Source of the DNA: JACCTU01 sp963788055
Lineage (GTDB): Bacteria > Actinomycetota > Thermoleophilia > Gaiellales > Gaiellaceae
Length of the DNA stretch: 64,000 nt
Direction: 5' to 3'
Assembly: GCA_963788055.1 (NCBI GenBank)
Contig: CAWBFA010000002.1
Coordinates: forward strand, 186,001-250,000
The notes beneath the pieces are model-generated. The model made no database searches. It was given only the letters and a program-made list of their open reading frames with translations, and was not told the DNA's origin. Made by a program: the position numbers and the translations under genes. Of the stretch, positions 60,123-64,000 are shown one piece after another. The stretch's first letter is position 1, and each line of letters opens with the position of its first letter.

Positions 60123-61423
60123 CCCTCGTACACCATCCGGCCGTCGGCGATCGTCGCGCGCACCTTCCCGCGCAGCGTCTCGCCCAGCAGCCACGAGTTC
60201 TTCGAGCGCGAGCGGAAGCCGCCCTCTTCGACGCGCCAGCTCGCGTTCAGGTCGAGCAGGACGAGGTTCGCACGTGCGCCGACCGCGATCGCAGGCTCAT
60301 CCAGCCCGTACGCGCGCGAGCCCCCTGCTGACATCCGCTCGAGGACCGTCTCCAGGGAGACGACCCCCGGCTCGACCAGGTGCGTATAGAGCGCGCTGAA
60401 CGCCGTCTCGAGGCCGGTGACGCCGAACGGCGCCGCTTCGAACGGCACCTCTTTCTCGTGGCGCGCGTGCGGCGCGTGGTCGGTCGCGATCGCGCCGATC
60501 GTCCCGTCGCGTAGCGCATCGATCAGCGCGGCGCGATCTTCGCGGCTTCGAAGAGGCGGGTTCATCTTCAGGTTCGAGTCGAGCGTTCTGACCGCCTCGT
60601 CGGTGAGGCAGAGGTGGTGCGGGGTGACTTCCGCAGTTGCCTCGACGCCGGACTCGCGCGCAGCCCGCAGCGCCGCGACGGATTCTCGCGCCGACAGATG
60701 AAGAAGGTGCAAGGGCCGGCGCTCGTACTCGGCGAGCGAGAGGTCGCGCTCGACCATCACCGACTCGGCGATCGACGGGTAGCCGCCGAACCCGAGCTCG
60801 GCGGAGACGGGGCCCTCGTGCACATGACCGCCCCTCGAGAGCGTCGGTTCCTCGCAATGAAGCGCGAGCTTCAGGCCCGTAACGCCGCCGTACTGAAGCG
60901 CGCGGCGCATCAGCCCCGCGGCTGTCACAGGATGTCCGTCGTCGGAGAACCCGACCGCCCCCGCGTCCGCGAGCTCGGCCATTTCCGTCAGCTCGCCGCC
61001 GGCCTGAGCCTTTGTGATCGCGGCGAAGAAGCCGACCGGGATCTCCGCCTCGCTCCTGGCGTCCTCGAAGAGTGCGCCGAGCACCGCCGCCGAATCGATC
61101 ACCGGCTCGGTGTTCGGCATAGCGAGGATCGCGCAGTAGCCGCCGGCCGCGGCGGCGGCTGTGCCGGTGGCGATCGTCTCCTCGTCCTCGCGGCCGGGAA
61201 CTCGCAGGTGGACGTGCGGATCGACGAACGCCGGCGCAAGCACGAGACCCTTCCCGTCGACCACGCGGTGCCCGTTCGGCTCGAGCGCAGTGCCGAGCTG
61301 CGCGATCACCCCGTCGTCGATCCGGACGTCGATCTCGGCGTCCACGCCGCGCACCGGGTCGAGCACGCGCGCCCCCGTGATGACGAGGCTCTCGGCTGGT
61401 GCGTCTCTGCGGACGAGCATCAC
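60119..61423 (-). CDS. pyrC: Dihydroorotase
   Basis: Zinc amidohydrolase converting carbamoyl aspartate to dihydroorotate. The 434-residue type I enzyme has the metal motif DPHVHLRVPG near residue 68, AMPNTEPV near 104, HCEEPTLSRGGH near 190, VTPHHLCLTDE near 283, and the ATDHAPH catalytic Asp motif near 317. GTG 61423 overlaps the pyrB stop (GTGA), with ATG 61420 immediately after as an equally good start. It continues into carA by an ATGA overlap. Confidence 0.96.
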   Translation of the reverse strand: MMLVRRDAPAESLVITGARVLDPVRGVDAEIDVRIDDGVIAQLGTALEPNGHRVVDGKGLVLAPAFVDPHVHLRVPGREDEETIATGTAAAAAGGYCAILAMPNTEPVIDSAAVLGALFEDARSEAEIPVGFFAAITKAQAGGELTEMAELADAGAVGFSDDGHPVTAAGLMRRALQYGGVTGLKLALHCEEPTLSRGGHVHEGPVSAELGFGGYPSIAESVMVERDLSLAEYERRPLHLLHLSARESVAALRAARESGVEATAEVTPHHLCLTDEAVRTLDSNLKMNPPLRSREDRAALIDALRDGTIGAIATDHAPHARHEKEVPFEAAPFGVTGLETAFSALYTHLVEPGVVSLETVLERMSAGGSRAYGLDEPAIAVGARANLVLLDLNASWRVEEGGFRSRSKNSWLLGETLRGKVRATIADGRMVYEG

Positions 61424-62400
61424 GCGACCTCGTGGATCTCGGCGGCGGTCTGAACCGCGACCGGGCCGTGGGTCAGCAGGTCGTAGAGCACGGCCATCCG
61501 CGTGACGAGCCCGGCGCGCACCTGCGTCTCGATCAGAGCGTCCGCCGCGTCGGCGACGAGAGGGTCGATCTCGACGCCGCGGTTCATCGGGCCGGGATGC
61601 ATCACCTTCTGCCCCGGCCGAAGGCGGTCAGGCGTCACGCCCCAGCGCGCCGCGTACTCGCGCAGCGAGGGGACGTAGTTCGCGCCCTCGAGCATCCGCT
61701 CGCGTTGCATCCGCAAGACGTAGACGACGTCCGCCGCCTTGATCGCGTCGATGTCGGTCGTCGCCTCGCAGCCGAGCTCCTCGATCCCGCGCGGGATCAG
61801 CGAGGGCGGGCCAACGAGCGTGACCCGCGCGCCCATCAGCGTCAGTCCCTGGATGTTCGAGCGCGCGACGCGGGAGTGCAGCACGTCGCCGACGATCGCG
61901 ACGTGGAGCCCGTCGATGCGTCCGAACTCCTCGTGCAGCGTGTAGAGGTCGAGCAGCGCCTGCGTCGGGTGCTGGTGCTTGCCGTCGCCCGCGTTCACGA
62001 CGTGCGCGCTCGTCCAGCGTGCGACGAGCTGCGGCGCGCCGATTTCGGCGTGGCGGATCACGATCACGTCCGGGTCGTACGCGCCGAAGGTGATCGCGGT
62101 GTCCTTGAGCGACTCCCCCTTGTCGACCGACGAGCCGGCCGCCTTGAAGGACATCGTGTCGGCGGAGAGCCGCTTGGCCGCGAGCTCGAAGCTCGAGCTC
62201 GTCCGCGTCGACGACTCGAAGAAGAGGTTCAGCACCAGCCGCCCGCGGAGCGTCGGCAGCTTCTTCATCTCGCGCTCGAGCGAGCGCTCGAAGCTTCGCG
62301 CCGTGCCGAGCAGCCGCTCGACGTCGTCGCGCGTCAGGTCCCCGATGGAAAGCAGGTGGCGACGCGGCGGCGTCTTCGGGGGGAGGAAGTCCTCCCGCAT
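61420..62400 (-). CDS. pyrB: Aspartate carbamoyltransferase catalytic subunit
   Basis: Joins carbamoyl phosphate to aspartate. The 326-residue protein has HLLSIGDLTRDDVERLL at the start, the carbamoyl-phosphate loop FFESSTRTSSSFE near residue 51 (the fifth STRTR position is Ser), GESLKDT, VIRHAEIGAPQL, GDGKHQHPTQALLDL, VGDVLHSRVARSN and MHPGPMNRG. ATG 62400 gives the standard N-terminus; a TTG at 62418 overlapping pyrR is possible. No regulatory subunit gene (pyrI) is present, as expected outside enterics and archaea. Confidence 0.96.
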   Translation of the reverse strand: MREDFLPPKTPPRRHLLSIGDLTRDDVERLLGTARSFERSLEREMKKLPTLRGRLVLNLFFESSTRTSSSFELAAKRLSADTMSFKAAGSSVDKGESLKDTAITFGAYDPDVIVIRHAEIGAPQLVARWTSAHVVNAGDGKHQHPTQALLDLYTLHEEFGRIDGLHVAIVGDVLHSRVARSNIQGLTLMGARVTLVGPPSLIPRGIEELGCEATTDIDAIKAADVVYVLRMQRERMLEGANYVPSLREYAARWGVTPDRLRPGQKVMHPGPMNRGVEIDPLVADAADALIETQVRAGLVTRMAVLYDLLTHGPVAVQTAAEIHEVA

Positions 62401-62410
62401 CACTTTCAGC

Positions 62411-63007
62411 TCAGCCAAGGGGCTCCTCCTCCTCTTCGGGCGTCGGGACGAGCAGGACACGGTCGAGCTCGTCGACCTCGAGCAGCTGCACCTGGATGTG
62501 CTCGCCACGGGAGGTCGGGAGGTTCTTGCCGACGTAGTCGGGGCGGATCGGCAGCTCGCGATGACCGCGGTCGACGAGGCAGGCGAGCTGGACGCGCTCG
62601 GGGCGGCCGTAGTCGAAGAGCGCCTCGATCGCGGCGCGGATCGTGCGGCCCGTGTAGAGGACGTCGTCGACGAGCACGCAGGTCATCCCCTCGAGCGGGA
62701 AGTCGAGCGTCGTCGCGCGGACGAGTGGCTGCGCGTGCAGCGGTGCCTCGCCGCCCCGCACCTGGACGTCGTCGCGGTAGAAGGTGATGTCGAGCGACCC
62801 GAGCTCCACCTCGTCGCCCGCGCGCTCCGCGATCAGGCGGCGAAGGCGCTGCGCGAGCGGGACGCCGCGCGTGTGAATCCCGACGAGCGCGAGCCGGTCG
62901 AGCTCCGGGTTCGCCTCGATCAACTCGTGCGCGATGCGAGAGAGCGTGCGAGAGATCGCCTCGCCGTCGAGCAAAACCTTCTCGGTCGAGACGCGTGCAG
63001 CAGCCAT
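62411..63007 (-). CDS. pyrR: Bifunctional pyrimidine operon regulator/uracil phosphoribosyltransferase
   Basis: A UMP-sensing mRNA-binding protein that controls the operon it heads. The 198-residue protein has ISRTLSRIAHELIEANPELDRLALVGIHTRGVPLAQRL at the start, DITFYRDD, and the PRPP loop VLVDDVLYTGRTIRAAIEAL near residue 110, followed by CLVDRGHRELPIRPDYVGKNLPTS. A Glu-rich tail (EEEEE) precedes the stop. ATG 63007 has AAAGGAG 7-8 bases upstream, next to a PyrR-type binding loop. It overlaps no gene but lies 10 bases before pyrB. Confidence 0.96.
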   Translation of the reverse strand: MAAARVSTEKVLLDGEAISRTLSRIAHELIEANPELDRLALVGIHTRGVPLAQRLRRLIAERAGDEVELGSLDITFYRDDVQVRGGEAPLHAQPLVRATTLDFPLEGMTCVLVDDVLYTGRTIRAAIEALFDYGRPERVQLACLVDRGHRELPIRPDYVGKNLPTSRGEHIQVQLLEVDELDRVLLVPTPEEEEEPLG

Positions 63008-63013
63008 TCCGCA

Positions 63014-63040
63014 ACTCCTTTCCGGCCTCGCTGGACCGGG
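63014..63040 (-). promoter_or_regulatory. PyrR-binding stem-loop over the pyrR ribosome binding site
   Basis: On the minus strand CCGG pairs with CCGG (63036-63039 with 63022-63025) around a loop reading GTCCAGCGAGGC, which matches the core of the known PyrR-binding consensus ARUCCNGNGAGGYU. It is followed at once by AAAGGAG (the pyrR ribosome binding site) and the ATG at 63007. PyrR bound to UMP would cover the site, so translational repression of pyrR and the coupled genes is likely, as described for mycobacteria. No attenuator terminator is evident. Confidence 0.78.
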
Positions 63041-63166
63041 TTAAAGGGGTCGGTGTCCGCGAGAACGTACCCCAACGGCCGGACGGAGTGTGGTGAACGA
63101 CGGCTCAACGAAAGATCCCCCTTTCGGTCCCAACCGGCGCCTCGCGATGCCGTCTGAACGTTCACT

Positions 63167-63310
63167 GTGGCGCGCTGGGGATTCGATCTGACGGAGCCGC
63201 ACCGTCGGCTGCCCGAGTCGAGCCACCCGAAGAGCGTCCGCCGCGCGAAGAAGAAGCCGCCGCGCTGGTTGACGCTCAAGCTCTCGTCGAGAGAGCGCCG
63301 GGCCGCCTGA
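63167..63310 (+). CDS. Possible small basic protein (weak)
   Basis: A 47-codon open frame from GTG 63167 with an Arg/Lys-rich product (SVRRAKKKPPRWLTLKL in the middle). Its composition is unlike the Arg/Ala/Pro strings of the usual GC shadows because it holds a run of AAG lysine codons. There is no ribosome binding site and no recognisable family. It may be chance. Confidence 0.2.
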   Translation: MARWGFDLTEPHRRLPESSHPKSVRRAKKKPPRWLTLKLSSRERRAA

Positions 63311-63351
63311 ACCGCCGCCACGGTCCGCCCGACCACGCATCATGGGCGGCC

Positions 63352-64000
63352 GTGAGGCGGATCCCGGCCTGGAGCGTGCTCGCCGCACTGGTTGCGGTCT
63401 CGACGATCGTGCGGGCGTGGGCCGCCCTGCGCATCCCGACGCCGTGGATCGCGGCCGACGAGATGATCTATGCGGAACTCGGTCGGAGCCTCTGGGAAAC
63501 CGGGCACATGTCGATCCTCGGGGCGGATACGGCGTTCTACAGCCTCGTCCACCCCGCGCTGATCGGACTGCCCCTCGCGCTCTTCGACACCGAACACGGC
63601 TACGACGTTGCTCGGGTCGATCCAGGCGCTCGTGATGTCGCTGGCAGCGGTGCCGGTGTTCGCGTGGGGCCGGCACCTCATGTCGGAGCGCTGGGCTCTC
63701 GTCGCGGCGGCGCTCACGCTCTGCATCCCAGGTCTCGCGTACTCCGGCCTGCTGATGACCGAGACCATCTTCTATCCGCTTGTCGTGCTCTCGGCGTGGC
63801 TCGCCGCACGTGCGCTGGCCGAGCCGACGCGCCTCGGGCAGGCTCTCCTCGTCGGAACGGTCGCTGTGACGATCCTGACTCGGCTCCAGGGCGTCGTGCT
63901 CGTTCCGTCGTTCGTGCTCGCGGTCGCGCTCTACGCCGCCGCCGGCCGAACGACCGCGCCGCTGGTGCGGCTTTGGCCCGCGCTCGCTGGGCTGGCGGTG
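63352..64000 (+). CDS. Membrane glycosyltransferase, truncated at the window edge and frameshifted
   Basis: A polytopic membrane protein starting at GTG 63352. The first hydrophobic helix (SVLAALVAVSTIVRAWAAL) is followed by PWIAADEMIYAELGRSLWETG near residue 37, whose acidic residues after the first helix resemble the DE motif of GT39/ArnT-type lipid-linked sugar transferases. An extra G in 63614-63616 breaks the frame; removing it continues with SIQALVMSLAAVPVFAWG and several further helices (CIPGLAYSGLLMTETIFYPLVVLS) to the edge. The sugar and acceptor are unknown. Confidence 0.65.
   Translation, partial: MRRIPAWSVLAALVAVSTIVRAWAALRIPTPWIAADEMIYAELGRSLWETGHMSILGADTAFYSLVHPALIGLPLALFDTEHGYDVARVDPGARDVAGSGAGVRVGPAPHVGALGSRRGGAHALHPRSRVLRPADDRDHLLSACRALGVARRTCAGRADAPRAGSPRRNGRCDDPDSAPGRRARSVVRARGRALRRRRPNDRAAGAALARARWAGG

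Larger units (their letters stand above)
63008..63351. other. Intergenic region between pyrR and the glycosyltransferase gene
   Basis: A 344-base gap between divergent genes. Next to pyrR is the PyrR-binding loop. The middle has less G+C than average (around 63100-63170) and presumably the pyr promoter. The right part contains one short Lys/Arg-rich open frame on the + strand (63167-63310). No terminator, tRNA or repeat was seen. Confidence 0.5.

Noticed and set aside
1..64000. CRISPR array, prophage or insertion sequence
   Set aside because: No regularly spaced repeats, integrase, transposase or phage structural genes were recognised on either strand.

Overview
The window is about 64 kb of very GC-rich, densely packed bacterial chromosome with many GTG and TTG starts and many 4-base stop/start overlaps (ATGA, GTGA, TTGA). 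Gene content and order point to an actinobacterium, probably a deep-branching class such as Thermoleophilia. The indicators are an actinobacterial mIHF gene beside gmk, rpoZ and coaBC, the order recA-recX / ftsK / rnj / dapA-dapB / M16 peptidase / pnp-rpsO / ribF-truB-rbfA-infB-nusA-rimP, and DUF4389 membrane proteins. That assignment is inference from synteny. No rRNA, tRNA, CRISPR array, prophage or insertion sequence was seen.

Layout. 1-4.5 kb (+): tail of an upstream gene, a DapC-type aminotransferase, dapD, a DUF4389 membrane protein and an M48 protease. 4.5-8.3 kb (-): miaB, a flippase-like membrane protein, miaA and an unusual dapF. 8.3-15.3 kb: a LysE exporter (+), then rny, recX, recA, thpR, cinA, a RodZ-like protein and a small membrane protein (-). 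15.3-20.5 kb (-): a BMP-type nucleoside/sugar ABC importer, with the lipoprotein gene first and a strong hairpin after it. 20.5-28.2 kb (-): M16 peptidase, dapB, dapA, rnj, a hypothetical, a small DNA-binding protein and ftsK. 28.2-32.4 kb: two secreted proteins, a response regulator and an L,D-transpeptidase. 32.4-46 kb: pnp and rpsO (-), a gamma-glutamyltransferase (+), then the large translation/RNA operon rimP-nusA-rnpM-infB-DUF503-rbfA-nrnA-truB-ribF (-). 44.3-52 kb: EamA transporter, VOC protein, dtd, TPR protein, nucleotidyltransferase and a MoxR-DUF58-transglutaminase cassette. 51.7-63 kb (-): pyrR-pyrB-pyrC-carA-carB-pyrK-pyrD-mihF-gmk-rpoZ-coaBC, the pyrimidine operon running into nucleotide and coenzyme genes. 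The right edge holds a truncated membrane glycosyltransferase (+).

The genes are mostly housekeeping: lysine/diaminopimelate synthesis (dapC, dapD, dapF, dapA, dapB), RNA processing and decay (rny, rnj, pnp, nrnA), tRNA modification (miaA, miaB, truB), recombination, translation initiation and de novo UMP synthesis under PyrR control.

The most interesting signal is a pair of roughly 100-base elements at 50673-50772 and 53892-53993. They share two identical 13-base internal-loop strands but have different, compensated helices, as expected of a structured RNA. Other points of interest are a second family of short hairpin repeats in the same 50-58 kb stretch, a PyrR-binding loop directly on the pyrR ribosome binding site, a terminator only 17 bases before rimP, a relic of a duplicated dtd gene flanking a VOC gene, a DapF with both catalytic cysteines read as serine, and a zinc-finger-like tail on NusA. 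Several genes (nupP-like permease, its ATPase, dapB, pnp, the final glycosyltransferase) are broken by single extra bases in short runs, which looks more like sequencing error than decay.
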